Positions 1 to 6,184 are shown, counted from the stretch's first letter. The stretch: DNA of 6,536 nt from Deltaproteobacteria bacterium (GCA_016932235.1 JAFGDF010000346.1:1-6536); one strand, 5' to 3'. Notes: generated by a model from the letters alone, not told the origin. Program-made: numbers and translations.

Positions 1-452
1 CCCTTTGATGATGCCAGTCTGGCAGTATCAGCGGCAAGTTCATAATATATGGTTGGTTCGGTATACGTATAGGATATAGTCAATGAACCTGTTGCCTTTG
101 CTTCATCAACAAGCATGGAAGGTGAAAAAGATTCACCCCATATTCTGTTCTGGTCAGCCGGCATCTGAGAGATATCGGCGTTTTGACAAAAACTGCATTT
201 TAGATTGCATCCAGGGGTGGCTATGGAGTAGGAAAGGCTGCCCGGAAAAAAGTGGAAAAGGGGTTTTTTCTCTATAGGATCCACATGTCTGGCAATGATT
301 TTATCATAAGACAGGGATATTAGGATTCCATCCCGGTTTTCCCTCACGCCGCAAATCCCCTTAAGCCCGTTTTTCAGCAGGCATCGGTGGTTACACAGAG
401 CGCATTTCACCCATTTATTATCAAGTTTTTCATATAGATAGGCTTCTTTCAT
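1..452 (-). CDS. amrS: AmmeMemoRadiSam system radical SAM enzyme (AmrS), C-terminus cut by window edge
   Basis: This is the first 150 residues of a radical SAM protein, open through the left window edge. The canonical 4Fe-4S motif is CNLKCSFC (Cys82, Cys86, Cys89), which would bind the cluster that cleaves S-adenosylmethionine. An N-terminal Cys set (CALCNHRC at 17-24, GICGVREN at 33-40) and the stretch HVDPIEKKPLFHF (56-68) are hallmarks of the AmrS family, related to pyruvate-formate-lyase activating enzymes. Family members are usually about twice this length, so roughly half is visible. The substrate is not established; the family is named for its association with AMMECR1 and MEMO proteins, neither of which is seen here. 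The start at 452 has AGGA 8 nt upstream and gives the family-typical MKEA N-terminus. An in-frame ATG at 470 would add six residues but has a poorer ribosome site. The gene overlaps the methyltransferase end by 23 bp, suggesting translational coupling. The family call is firm; the role is unknown. Confidence 0.9.
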   Translation of the reverse strand, partial: MKEAYLYEKLDNKWVKCALCNHRCLLKNGLKGICGVRENRDGILISLSYDKIIARHVDPIEKKPLFHFFPGSLSYSIATPGCNLKCSFCQNADISQMPADQNRIWGESFSPSMLVDEAKATGSLTISYTYTEPTIYYELAADTARLASSK

Positions 453-1239
453 GAAATGTATCCTTTTCATTGCTTATAGTTCCCCTGTTAGTTACTCCTC
501 CTGCAATGGAGTGTCCGGTACTTTTCAGGCGTACTTTTAAAGGGATGTTTTCCGTCTTGAATCTATACTCAATTCTTACTGAAAGTCCAAGGAATGATCC
601 AATAGGCAGGGAATTGATTGACCATCCCGGGATGAACCCTGAAAGCCGGCTTATAGATCGGGGCACGAGCTTTTCACTGCACCAGGCTATAGGGGAGGTT
701 CCATAAATCGATCTGATATAGGATTTAAGTTCCCACAGGTTATATAACCTCAGACTCCTGATAAATGTCTCATGAAATATTCCCTCTATCTTGCTGCAGA
801 GACAGTACCAGGAAATATTGTTTAAAACACAGATAAAGACCTTCCTTTTTGCGACTCTCCCGGCTTCTCTAAGTGCCTTTATAGGGTCATCAAGGAATTC
901 CAGGGTGTTGATCAGCACGGCCACGTCAAATTCATTGTCATCAAAGGGGAGATCTTCGGCCTGTCCCTTTTTCAGGAGACAACTATTGCCGAGACGTTTT
1001 CTCGCGATATTTATCATGTAGGGAGAGGCGTCCAGCCCGGTGATATCCAGGCCCAACTTGTTGAAAAATAACAGGTTATTGCCCGAACCACAGCCTATAT
1101 CGAGAATTCTTTCGCGGTGTAACGGTTGAACAAGTCTGGGGAAGGTATCTTCGATAAATTGATCCATTGCCTTCCCTTTCGGGCCTTTTCGCCAGGATTC
1201 ATACAGGTTGAAAGTATGATTATCTATGATTATTCCCAT
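430..1239 (-). CDS. class I SAM-dependent methyltransferase, substrate unknown
   Basis: This 269-residue soluble protein should transfer a methyl group from S-adenosylmethionine. The Rossmann-type SAM site is clear: motif I is ILDIGCGSG (45-53), the acidic residue ending strand 2 is in GLDAS (68-72), QAEDLPF (93-99) fits the adenine-contacting motif, and FDVAVLINTLEFLDDP (104-119) is the post-motif strand and helix of the Methyltransf_11 type. The C-terminal half (about 145-269) has no motif I can name; a segment LPIGSFLGLSVRIEY (211-225) looks like a conserved hydrophobic element seen in related deltaproteobacterial methyltransferases, but I recall this only loosely. The ATG at 1239 is the first start after an in-frame TAG, so it is the longest possible; its ribosome site is weak. 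It follows panP by 29 bp and overlaps amrS by 23 bp, implying one transcript. Small-molecule or quinone-like targets are possible, but nothing here shows which. Confidence 0.85.
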   Translation of the reverse strand: MGIIIDNHTFNLYESWRKGPKGKAMDQFIEDTFPRLVQPLHRERILDIGCGSGNNLLFFNKLGLDITGLDASPYMINIARKRLGNSCLLKKGQAEDLPFDDNEFDVAVLINTLEFLDDPIKALREAGRVAKRKVFICVLNNISWYCLCSKIEGIFHETFIRSLRLYNLWELKSYIRSIYGTSPIAWCSEKLVPRSISRLSGFIPGWSINSLPIGSFLGLSVRIEYRFKTENIPLKVRLKSTGHSIAGGVTNRGTISNEKDTFHERSLSI

Positions 1240-1268
1240 TGCTGGACCCGGTTTTGTGGTCTAAAATT

Positions 1269-2966
1269 TTAATTTTCATCTCGAATACGGAGATATACGG
1301 ATTCAAATTCCTGCCAGATCCTCATCCCGATACGGTTCTGGGTCCCCACAACTTCATGGAGCACATCCTTATCAGTCAGGGGATTGATTAGAACCGCCCT
1401 TAAAACCACGATATTTTGAGGACGGTAACGTGTCGATTCGAGCGTGGTCCTTGAGACGAAAGTTGTATCATCTTTCCTTATTTCCCTGTGAAGTTTGACA
1501 TTAAGGCTGTTTATGAGCTGGTTTACTTTCCTGATCTTTATCTCAGCTTTCTTTCTTTTCCCCTTTTCTTTTGATGAGGATAAAACATCTTTCCATGTTG
1601 AAAGCTGTTCACGGACTGTTTCGGGGATAAATCGGTAATTAAGGATAAATAGCTGGGGAATGTTCAAGGTCTCAAAATTTCCACAATGGTCAAGGATGCT
1701 TCTCAGGTAATCGGTGGCTTCCCTTGCTTGCCTGAATAGAAGGCCGTATCCTTTCCTTCCTATGATCTTTAAGGACGCCCATGGTTTCAGACAGGCGAAG
1801 GGTCTTGATCCCTCAATAGTGAAACGACCGGTATCAACAGAATTTCTGCGGATGATATAATTTGATGAATGGCGTATCAGGCTGAGATCCTTTTCGCTTC
1901 GGAACAGGATCAACCCCATGGACATGGGGCAGAAAAGCAGCTTATGGGCATCGATTGAAACTGAATCGGCCCTTTCTATGCCTTTAAACAAAGAGCGATA
2001 TTCATCTACAAGGAGTGCAGGCCCTCCCCAGCAGGCGTCCACATGGAAATGGGTCCCTGTTTCGTTACAGATCTTACTCAATGCATCAAGATCATCTATA
2101 TTCCCGGTTTCCGTCGTACCTGCGATACCGATGACGGATATGATCTTGGTCCTTTCATCATCTCTGCCTTCTTCAAGCTGTTTTATCTTCCGACGAAGCT
2201 TGCCGATATCTATCCTGTTGTTCCCGTCAACCGGTATATTTATTACATTGGATTCCCCGATTCCCAGCAGATTTGCGGACTTGGTGATGGAATAATGTCC
2301 TCTTGTCGAAACAAGGATAACACTCCTTGTGTACCCGTAATATCGAAGGGCCTGATCACTTCCTGCAATGCGAAGACCGGGGAAATCCCCGTCAGGGGGA
2401 AAGGCCTTTTCCCTGGCGACCATCAGGGCGGTTACATTCGAAAGTGTTCCATCCGAGGTTACATTACCCAGGGCTACCCTTGGATTGTGGATATTCTTCG
2501 TATAAAAACTCTCTTTCCTGTTAAAGATCAGATTATGGAGCCAGGCAACAAGTTCCCTTTCAACGAAACTGGAAGCCTTTGCCGTTTCAATCTTCACCTG
2601 GTTCTGATTCAGGGCCGCTATGATCATCTCCAGCAGGATCATGAAATAGGGTATTGCGCTGGTCATATGGCCGATATAATATGGATTCCCAACCTTGACG
2701 GAATGCCTGATCACCTTTGATTTGATCTCCGACAGGACATCCCTTATCAGAAGGGGACTGTCCGGTATGGAGATCTCGTTAAAGATATCACTGAGTTCAG
2801 GCAATGTAATGCTGCTGTGAATTCCTCCCTTTTCCTGGAAAAATTCGTGGATCATCTCGAGCAGGTCATGGCCGAATTCAACGAATTTATCAGGTGAATC
2901 CGGCATGATAAAGAGTTTTTTCAGATATTCCAGGTTGGATTTTATCCTTTTATCTGATTCGTTCAT
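1269..2966 (-). CDS. panP: PanP-like PLP-dependent L-aspartate 1-decarboxylase (group II decarboxylase family)
   Basis: This 565-residue protein is a fold-type I, group II amino acid decarboxylase. The PLP-binding lysine is Lys342 in SIDAHK (337-342). Asp310 of HVDACWGG (308-315) would pair with the pyridine nitrogen, and His224 of RGHYS would stack on the ring. The GTTETGNIDDLDAL stretch (283-296) and SDGTLSNVTA (171-180) are typical. From YIGHMTSAIPYF (97-108) onward it closely follows the Vibrio PanP family as I remember it (ALNQNQVKIETAKA, RYYGY, FVSRTTL), which makes beta-alanine and CO2 from aspartate for pantothenate and CoA synthesis, replacing pyruvoyl PanD. A Lys/Arg-rich insertion at about 465-480 makes it somewhat longer than Vibrio PanP (about 547 residues). 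The ATG at 2966 has AGGCGG 6 nt upstream. It lies 10 bp after the beta-CASP gene. Glutamate or another acidic substrate cannot be excluded from sequence; the family assignment is firm. Confidence 0.87.
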   Translation of the reverse strand: MNESDKRIKSNLEYLKKLFIMPDSPDKFVEFGHDLLEMIHEFFQEKGGIHSSITLPELSDIFNEISIPDSPLLIRDVLSEIKSKVIRHSVKVGNPYYIGHMTSAIPYFMILLEMIIAALNQNQVKIETAKASSFVERELVAWLHNLIFNRKESFYTKNIHNPRVALGNVTSDGTLSNVTALMVAREKAFPPDGDFPGLRIAGSDQALRYYGYTRSVILVSTRGHYSITKSANLLGIGESNVINIPVDGNNRIDIGKLRRKIKQLEEGRDDERTKIISVIGIAGTTETGNIDDLDALSKICNETGTHFHVDACWGGPALLVDEYRSLFKGIERADSVSIDAHKLLFCPMSMGLILFRSEKDLSLIRHSSNYIIRRNSVDTGRFTIEGSRPFACLKPWASLKIIGRKGYGLLFRQAREATDYLRSILDHCGNFETLNIPQLFILNYRFIPETVREQLSTWKDVLSSSKEKGKRKKAEIKIRKVNQLINSLNVKLHREIRKDDTTFVSRTTLESTRYRPQNIVVLRAVLINPLTDKDVLHEVVGTQNRIGMRIWQEFESVYLRIRDEN

Positions 2967-2976
2967 CTTTTACCGC

Positions 2977-4572
2977 CTATAAGTTATGAAGCTCCTCGTG
3001 AAGATATCTCAGGTTATCGATGTCATCCTCTGTTATCCTATCTCCTTTCTTTTTAAGAAGCTTTTTAAGATTGCCCAGCTCTTTTTCCAGATCGATAATT
3101 ATATTCATGGATGTCTGAAGCAAATCTGCAGGGGGCTCTTCAATCCGGCCGGGTTCAACGGCGATCTCCCTTGGTTTCAGGATAAGCTTCTCCTTCCATT
3201 CGGGAATATGACTCTCCATCTGGAATTTTTCCCTTATCTTATCGGCCAGGGTTTCGCTTGAAACGGGTTCTCCGTGAACAATGAACACGCGCGGATGGGA
3301 TTCCGTGAAATGACTGAGCCACTCCAGAAGATCTTTCTGGTCGGCGTGGGCTGAAAAGCCACCGATAGTGTGAATCTTGGCCCTGACAGTGATATTTTCT
3401 CGGAAGATCTTAACCATCTTGGCCCCTTCAACGATCTTTCTCCCTGTGGTTCCATTGGCCTGAAAACCTACCAGAACAATGCTTGCACCTGCTCTCCAGA
3501 GATTATGTTTAAGGTGGTGTTTGATCCGGCCGGCAGTACACATCCCGTTTCCGGCAATAACAATTCCAGGACCTGTCCTTTCATTGATCGCCATGGATTC
3601 CTTTGTCGAGGGAGTAAAATGGAGATTGGGCATATTAAAGGGATCAAATCCCTGATTGACGATTGCCATTGCCTCCTGATCATAATACTTCTTATTCTTT
3701 CGGAATATTTCCGTAGCCTTTATGGCCAGTGGGCTGTCCAGATATATGGGGATATCGGCAAGATCACCGTTTCTATAAAACTCACCCAGTACATATAATA
3801 GCTCCTGGGTCCTCTCCACGGCAAAGGCGGGGATGATAACCTTTTCCCCGTTGGAGACAGCGTATTTTATTGCCTCCAGGAGTTCGTTTTTACTCTCTTC
3901 AAATGATCGATGAAGACGATTGCCATAGGTTGATTCAATAAAAAGGTAATCCGCATCAAAGATTTCATGGGGGTCTTTTACTATAAGCTGATTCTGTTTT
4001 CCGATATCTCCGGAAAACACGATTTTTATCTCCTGGTCCGATTCTTTTATCCACAATTCCAGGATTGATGATCCGAGAATGTGGCCCGCATTTCTCAGTC
4101 TCGCCCTTATTCCGGGCTCAACATCGATAATATTGTCCCTTTCGACCGGGGAAAAATATTTCAGGCTTTCCTCCGCGTCAGGTGTAGTATAGAGGGGCAG
4201 GACATCTTTTCCTGACTGCCGTTTATTCTTTCGTGTCTGCCATTCCGCATCGGTCTCCTGAATATGGGCGGAATCAAGGAGCATGATTTCACAAAGCTCG
4301 GCAGTGGGGGGAGATGTGATTATCCTCCCTCTAAAACCATCCTTCACGAGTTTCGGTATCCTTCCGCTGTGATCGATATGAGCGTGGGTCAAAAAAAGGG
4401 TGTTGATCTCTTTCGGTTCAAAACCCCAGTCCGTCCAGTTGCGGCTTTCCATCTGTTTCCCGCCCTGAAACAGTCCGCAATCCACCAGGACCTTCTTGCC
4501 CTGGGGGCTTTCGACTAAGTAATTGGAGCCTGTAACCGATCCGGCTCCACCCAAGCAGGTTACTTTTATCAT
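2977..4572 (-). CDS. beta-CASP metallo-beta-lactamase-fold RNase-like protein (CPSF73/TTHA0252-like)
   Basis: This 531-residue protein has the complete catalytic set of a beta-CASP ribonuclease. Metallo-beta-lactamase motifs are Asp31 (LVDCG), HAHIDH (63-68), His164 (NAGHILGS) and Asp189 (SGDIG), which would hold two zinc ions. The beta-CASP motifs are A Glu213 (IESTYGNR), B His409 (GFSAHAD) and C His433 (VHGE). The GNGMCTAGRIKHHL stretch (341-354) and VGFQANGTTGRK (368-379) are typical of the inserted beta-CASP domain. By family it should cut RNA endo- and/or exonucleolytically in the cytoplasm; DNA or other targets are less likely. A C-terminal tail from about 480 is Lys/Glu-rich and probably helical or coiled (LEKELGNLKKLLKKKG, 495-510), beyond the core ending near the HGE motif region, and may mediate dimer or partner contacts. 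The ATG at 4572 has AGGA about 8 nt upstream (GGAAAGGAAAATGAT); an ATG five bases upstream runs at once into TGA. It is first in the four-gene block. Confidence 0.92.
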   Translation of the reverse strand: MIKVTCLGGAGSVTGSNYLVESPQGKKVLVDCGLFQGGKQMESRNWTDWGFEPKEINTLFLTHAHIDHSGRIPKLVKDGFRGRIITSPPTAELCEIMLLDSAHIQETDAEWQTRKNKRQSGKDVLPLYTTPDAEESLKYFSPVERDNIIDVEPGIRARLRNAGHILGSSILELWIKESDQEIKIVFSGDIGKQNQLIVKDPHEIFDADYLFIESTYGNRLHRSFEESKNELLEAIKYAVSNGEKVIIPAFAVERTQELLYVLGEFYRNGDLADIPIYLDSPLAIKATEIFRKNKKYYDQEAMAIVNQGFDPFNMPNLHFTPSTKESMAINERTGPGIVIAGNGMCTAGRIKHHLKHNLWRAGASIVLVGFQANGTTGRKIVEGAKMVKIFRENITVRAKIHTIGGFSAHADQKDLLEWLSHFTESHPRVFIVHGEPVSSETLADKIREKFQMESHIPEWKEKLILKPREIAVEPGRIEEPPADLLQTSMNIIIDLEKELGNLKKLLKKKGDRITEDDIDNLRYLHEELHNL

Positions 4573-4650
4573 ATCATTTTCCTTTCCGTTTTGAATGCTT
4601 GCCCTGTTAAATTCATGTAGTTACAGCGATAGCGTATTTAACTGGGGCGA

Positions 4651-4668
4651 CTTCGCGGTTCCACCTTT
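4651..4668 (+). repeat. 18-bp repeat copy 1, CTTCGCGGTTCCACCTTT
   Basis: This stretch matches 4846-4863 (CTCTGCGGTTCCATCTTT) at 15 of 18 positions in the same orientation. The shared core is GCGGTTCCAYCTTT. The two copies bound the tandem-repeat blocks between them. It resembles the short TTTGCGGTTC-like dispersed intergenic repeats found in several bacterial groups; that resemblance is from memory and unproven here. Confidence 0.5.
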
Positions 4669-4694
4669 AATCCACTACTCCTTTACTTCTCTAC

Positions 4695-4721
4695 TCCCTT
4701 AATCCCTTAATCCCTTGATCC
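4695..4721 (+). repeat. 8-bp tandem repeat, unit TCCCTTAA
   Basis: Two exact TCCCTTAA units (4695-4702, 4703-4710) are followed by TCCCTTGA (4711-4718) and a partial TCC. The preceding ACTCCCTTAATC (4693-4704) occurs again exactly at 6095-6106 on the other side of kamA, so this is not just a local slippage product. Confidence 0.75.
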
Positions 4722-4757
4722 TGAATTTTGAATTTTGAACCTTGAATCTTTGAATTC
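4722..4757 (+). repeat. 7-bp tandem repeat, unit GAATTTT
   Basis: GAATTTT occurs at 4723-4729 and 4730-4736, then drifts to GAACCTT (4737-4743), GAATCTTT (4744-4751) and GAATTC (4752-4757). It directly follows the 8-bp repeat and has no open reading frame. Confidence 0.7.
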
Positions 4758-4769
4758 ATCGCCGCCGGC

Positions 4770-4823
4770 ACCAAAAAGACCAAAAAGACCAGACAGACGA
4801 AATAGACCAAATAGACCAAATGA
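4770..4823 (+). repeat. 9-bp tandem repeat, six units of ACCAAAWAG
   Basis: Six 9-bp units run without gaps: ACCAAAAAG twice, then ACCAGACAG, ACGAAATAG, ACCAAATAG and ACCAAATGA. The unit starts at 4770, 4779, 4788, 4797, 4806 and 4815. The array is not in a gene. A 9-bp period that is retained despite substitutions could be replication slippage plus drift, or a row of protein-binding sites; the sequence alone does not decide. Confidence 0.75.
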
Positions 4824-4845
4824 ACGTTCTCAACGTCCTTCGCGC

Positions 4846-4863
4846 CTCTGCGGTTCCATCTTT
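4846..4863 (+). repeat. 18-bp repeat copy 2, CTCTGCGGTTCCATCTTT
   Basis: This is the partner of 4651-4668 (15 of 18 identical, same orientation). It lies two bases before the hairpin element at 4866, so the two may be parts of one longer intergenic module. Confidence 0.5.
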
Positions 4864-4865
4864 CT

Positions 4866-4892
4866 GAGCGACGAAGTCGCGTTATATAAAAT
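4866..4892 (+). repeat. 27-bp hairpin element, left copy (downstream of kamA)
   Basis: This element is identical to 6149-6175 except for one base, in the same orientation. It begins GAGCGACGAAGTCGCG, in which GCGAC and GTCGC pair around a GAA loop, and ends TTATATAAAAT. The one difference between copies (G versus A) falls in the three-base loop, so the stem is intact in both. Together with the other copy it brackets kamA. It merges rightward into the hairpin at 4886-4909. Confidence 0.8.
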
Positions 4893-4909
4893 CTCGTGAG
4901 AGATTTTAT
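4886..4909 (-). terminator. hairpin overlapping the kamA stop codon, possible terminator
   Basis: A perfect 10-bp stem, ATAAAATCTC paired with GAGATTTTAT, encloses a four-base loop. It contains the kamA TAA stop (4908-4906). A second small hairpin, GCGAC-loop-GTCGC, follows 5 bp later on the minus strand. The stems could stop or slow kamA transcription or protect the mRNA end, but no clear U-run follows, so a classical intrinsic terminator is uncertain. Confidence 0.4.
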
Positions 4910-5979
4910 TCAGATCTAATGGGATATCGATAATATTCTCCCTTATAATTTTTTATTATCAATTCATCTCCTTCTCTTCCACAAATATATTCCGGAGTAA
5001 CCGGGATCTTTCCCCCTCCATGGGGCAGATCGATCATGAATCTGGGAATGGCAAGACCCGAGATGTTCCCCTGCAAATATTCCATGATCTCGATGCCTTT
5101 TTTTAAGGGAGTCCAGAAGTGCGAGGTCCCCTTTACGAGATCCGGCTGAAACAGGTAATATGGTTTTACGCGTATTGCAAGGAGTTTTTGCATTAGTTCT
5201 TTAATTGTTTTTGCATCATCGTTAATCCCTTTAAGCAAAACCGTCTGGCACCCTATGGGGATACCTGCATCCGCGATCAGTGAACAGGCCAGGGAGGACT
5301 GCGGAGTAACCTCGGAAGGATGATTGAAGTGGGTATTGATAAATAACGGATGGAATCCTTTTAGCATGCCGACAAGTTCCGGAGTAACCCGCTGGGGCAG
5401 TGTGCATGGGATCCTTGTGCCGATACGGATGATCTCCACATGGGGTATTGACCGCAGTTCCCCGAGTATTTGAAAAATGGAGCTGTCGCTTAGTAAAAGA
5501 GGATCTCCGCCCGACAGGAGCACATCTCTGATCTTTTTTTGCGTTCTGATATACGCGATTCCTTCCCGTATCGTCTCTTTAGTTGCCATGGAAGGATTTC
5601 CGACTTTTCTTTTCCTGTTACAGAACCTGCAATAGACCGCACAGAGGCTTGAGACGAGTAGAAGGACCCTGTCAGGGTATTTGTGGGTAAGACCCGGAAC
5701 AGGAGAAAACCCTTCCTCATTCAGTGGATCTGTCCACCCGTCAGAGGACATAATCTCACGGATATCCGGTATCACCTGTTTCCTGATCGCGTCACCTCCA
5801 TTTTTGATTAATCCAAGGTAATAGGAATTGATCCGCATTGGATATATGGAGGTGACATCCCGAATGTCATTATTATCTATATCTGAAAATGCGGATAATC
5901 CATCCGGAGTGGTGACGCTCTCAGAAAGGATCTTTTCCCATGGCTGAAGGGAATTCTTAAATTCCAGCTTGGCAATCAC
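4906..5979 (-). CDS. KamA-family radical SAM, PLP-dependent aminomutase (lysine 2,3-aminomutase-like, short form)
   Basis: This 357-residue enzyme belongs to the lysine 2,3-aminomutase family, which moves the alpha-amino group of an amino acid to the beta carbon using SAM, a 4Fe-4S cluster and PLP. The cluster motif is CAVYCRFC (Cys113, Cys117, Cys120), SAM contacts include GGDP (157-160), and the PLP lysine is Lys324 in DLPHGGGK. Residues equivalent to those that hold lysine in the clostridial enzyme are present: Arg122 after the cluster motif (carboxylate), Asp280 (QPDL) and Asp317 (MIDLP), for the side-chain amine. Glutamate aminomutases change both aspartates, so lysine is the better guess. 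The protein stops about 33 residues after Lys324 and lacks the C-terminal Cys-rich zinc segment of the approximately 416-residue clostridial enzyme. The start is GTG at 5979 with GGAG 10 nt upstream; no better in-frame start was found. No beta-lysine acetyltransferase or EF-P gene is nearby, so the pathway is open. Confidence 0.85.
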   Translation of the reverse strand: MIAKLEFKNSLQPWEKILSESVTTPDGLSAFSDIDNNDIRDVTSIYPMRINSYYLGLIKNGGDAIRKQVIPDIREIMSSDGWTDPLNEEGFSPVPGLTHKYPDRVLLLVSSLCAVYCRFCNRKRKVGNPSMATKETIREGIAYIRTQKKIRDVLLSGGDPLLLSDSSIFQILGELRSIPHVEIIRIGTRIPCTLPQRVTPELVGMLKGFHPLFINTHFNHPSEVTPQSSLACSLIADAGIPIGCQTVLLKGINDDAKTIKELMQKLLAIRVKPYYLFQPDLVKGTSHFWTPLKKGIEIMEYLQGNISGLAIPRFMIDLPHGGGKIPVTPEYICGREGDELIIKNYKGEYYRYPIRSE

Positions 5980-6094
5980 AATTGGTGCTCTCCATATAAA
6001 CCAATAACCAATATCATTTTCCCGATTGACATTAGTGAATTATCACGCATTTTGCAAGCCCTTAACGCCCTTATGTTTGCTTTCCTAATCCCCA

Positions 6095-6106
6095 ACTCCC
6101 TTAATC
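6095..6106 (+). repeat. 12-bp repeat shared with 4693-4704
   Basis: ACTCCCTTAATC here matches 4693-4704 exactly. In both intergenic regions it precedes the 27-bp hairpin element in the same orientation, by about 54 bp here and about 173 bp there. TTAATCA also repeats at 6101-6107 and 6111-6117. Confidence 0.5.
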
Positions 6107-6142
6107 ATCGTTAATCAATCAGCCAGTCCTGTGAAAAAAATA

Positions 6143-6171
6143 TTTACAGAGCGACAAAGTCGCGTTATATA
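6143..6171 (+). promoter_or_regulatory. candidate sigma70-type promoter of the nitroreductase gene
   Basis: TTTACA (6143-6148, 5 of 6 to TTGACA) is followed after exactly 17 bp by TATATA (6166-6171, 4 of 6 to TATAAT). Transcription would start around 6178, giving a leader of about 24 nt before the ATG at 6202. The spacer is the hairpin part of the 27-bp repeat (GCGACAAAGTCGC, 6151-6163), a perfect inverted repeat that could serve as an operator. The left copy of the repeat has no comparable -35 (CTTTCT), so only this copy looks like a promoter. Confidence 0.5.
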
Positions 6172-6175
6172 AAAT
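6149..6175 (+). repeat. 27-bp hairpin element, right copy (upstream of nitroreductase gene)
   Basis: This copy differs from 4866-4892 by one base, in the hairpin loop (AAA here, GAA there). It lies between divergent kamA and nitroreductase genes and merges into an AT palindrome on its right. The AT half of the element (TTATATAAAAT) overlaps the predicted -10 box. Confidence 0.8.
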
Positions 6176-6184
6176 TTTATATAA
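6165..6184 (+). promoter_or_regulatory. 20-bp perfect AT-only palindrome
   Basis: The two halves TTATATAAAA and TTTTATATAA are exact reverse complements with the centre between 6174 and 6175. It covers the predicted -10 box and transcription start of the nitroreductase gene. It may be a regulator-binding site, a cruciform-prone or easily melted region, or the counterpart of the stem at 4886-4909 in the left copy. It lies in the same relative place in both copies, although the stem sequences differ. Confidence 0.5.

Larger units (their letters stand above)
4573..4905. other. repeat-rich intergenic region between kamA and the beta-CASP operon
   Basis: I see no gene in these 333 bp on either strand. 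From left to right the stretch holds the leader of the beta-CASP gene, a segment GCGACTTCGCGGTTCCACC (around 4648-4665) that recurs in altered form near 4846-4863, three consecutive short tandem-repeat blocks with periods of about 8, 7 and 9 bp, and a hairpin element abutting the kamA stop. The promoter of the four-gene operon should lie in the left part, but no convincing -35/-10 pair stands out on the minus strand. Such mosaics of short repeats are common between genes in Desulfobacterota-type genomes, as far as I know. Confidence 0.7.

Noticed and set aside
83..277. 64-residue plus-strand open frame
   Set aside because: It lies inside the amrS coding region on the opposite strand, has no recognisable motif, and the minus-strand frame carries the radical SAM cysteines.
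2043..2720. 225-residue plus-strand open frame
   Set aside because: It is antisense to panP, whose frame has the full set of PLP-binding residues. The plus frame has no family features.
3370..3798. 142-residue plus-strand open frame
   Set aside because: It is antisense to the beta-CASP gene, whose motifs are complete.
4770..4823. CRISPR array or replication iterons
   Set aside because: The units are only 9 bp, contiguous and without spacers, so not CRISPR. There is no replication initiator gene or DnaA box cluster to support an origin.
6026..6047. Plus-strand TTGACA as an alternative nitroreductase promoter
   Set aside because: The -35 is perfect, but no acceptable -10 follows at 15-19 bp and it is about 170 bp from the start codon.
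6029..6057. Minus-strand promoter for kamA, TTGCAA-17-TAATGT
   Set aside because: The -10 matches only 3 of 6 consensus positions and the -35 only 4 of 6, which is expected by chance in such AT-rich DNA.
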